Source: TC-15 sp034437275
Lineage (GTDB): Bacteria > Chloroflexota > Anaerolineae > Aggregatilineales > Aggregatilineaceae
Assembly: GCA_034437275.1 (NCBI GenBank)
Contig: DAOTUD010000201.1
Coordinates: 1-48,224, forward strand
Direction of reading: 5' to 3'
DNA: 48,224 bases
The position numbers and the translations under genes are program-made. Below, in pieces: positions 48,124 through 48,224 of this stretch; the stretch's first letter is position 1, and every line of letters starts with the position of its first letter. Under the pieces are notes generated by a model that worked only from the letters and a program-made list of their open reading frames with translations, was not told where the DNA came from and ran no database searches.

Positions 48124-48224
48124 CTAAGCCACACGGGCGCAGAAGGCATCCCATTGACCGCTGAGATAGGCGGCGCGAGCTTTGGCGACGAGCCGCGCAC
48201 CGCGCTCACCCCATTGGGCGCCCG
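48124..48224 (-). CDS. C-terminal end of a gene cut by the window edge
   Basis: A minus-strand frame runs from the window edge to TAG at 48126-48124 and encodes 32 residues (GAQWGERGARLVAKA and so on, ending FCARVA). The text looks like a real amphipathic C-terminus, but it is too short to identify. It ends 43 bases upstream of the rpmF promoter. Confidence 0.45.
   Translation of the reverse strand, partial: GAQWGERGARLVAKARAAYLSGQWDAFCARVA

Noticed and set aside
1..48224. CRISPR array, prophage or known defence operon
   Set aside because: No regularly spaced direct repeats, phage structural genes or defence gene signatures were seen; the only tandem repeats are within one coding sequence.

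Overview
The window is GC-rich, densely coding bacterial chromosome. I infer the phylum Chloroflexota, near Anaerolineae, from gene content and style. The supporting signs are the ruvB-DUF2905-queA block, archaeal-type phosphoglycerate mutase, a fused MFS/spermidine synthase, several Hanks-type kinases, type I glutamine synthetase, and clear sigma70-type promoters with AGGAG-type ribosome sites. No 16S gene or marker here allows a firm assignment. Nearly everything is core chromosome. The accessory pieces are a truncated IS110-family transposase at the left edge, a probable IS200/IS605-type relic near 29.3-29.7 kb, and an arsenic methylation pair near 33 kb.

Layout. 1-1.2 kb: IS110 fragment and its 3' flank. 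1.2-5.7 kb: a small unknown gene, ruvB-DUF2905-queA on the minus strand, then upp and a WecA/TagO-type lipid-linked sugar phosphotransferase on the plus strand. 5.7-15.8 kb: a glycolytic cluster. On the minus strand it holds yvcK-gapA-pgk with a terminator, then a Ser/Thr kinase, tpiA and a repeat-tailed membrane protein; apgM is divergent from yvcK. 15.8-20.4 kb: moxR-DUF58-MFS/spermidine synthase-DUF1461. 20.5-24.8 kb: a cell-surface glycan block (rmlD-like reductase, two GT2 enzymes, a GT4 enzyme) with rnhB inside it. 25.1-27.8 kb: DUF177 protein, the primary sigma factor and an FHA membrane protein. 27.9-33.4 kb: FprA-like reductase, transposon relic, permease fusion with a universal stress protein, then arsM and arsR. 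33.4-38.9 kb: mutY-methyltransferase, divergent elp3-DUF4230, and a lipoate/octanoyl transferase. 39-43.4 kb: LCP protein, GH13-like enzyme and a probable pseudokinase. 43.5-48.2 kb: adk, an orphan gene, tRNA-Met(CAT), moaB-glnA-fabD, rpmF, and the tail of a gene cut by the window edge.

How the genes fit together. Triose phosphate to 2-phosphoglycerate is fully covered (tpiA, gapA, pgk, apgM) and sits with YvcK, a known regulator of central carbon and cell-wall precursor use, and a transmembrane kinase. The WecA/TagO-type enzyme, GT block, LCP protein and GH13-like enzyme point to envelope polysaccharide assembly. The arsenic pair has two matching ArsR-type operator candidates.

The most interesting signals are regulatory and architectural. 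They are a kinase with an HGN/DFR active site, a terminator-like hairpin in the leader upstream of DUF177-rpoD, a perfect palindrome around the -10 box of the glycan operon, an apparently leaderless arsR whose promoter lies in the end of mutY, divergent genes whose start codons share four bases (CATG), a permease fused to two carboxypeptidase-regulatory-like domains, and two matching palindromes that bound a possible IS200/IS605 remnant. I found no CRISPR array, prophage or unambiguous new defence system.
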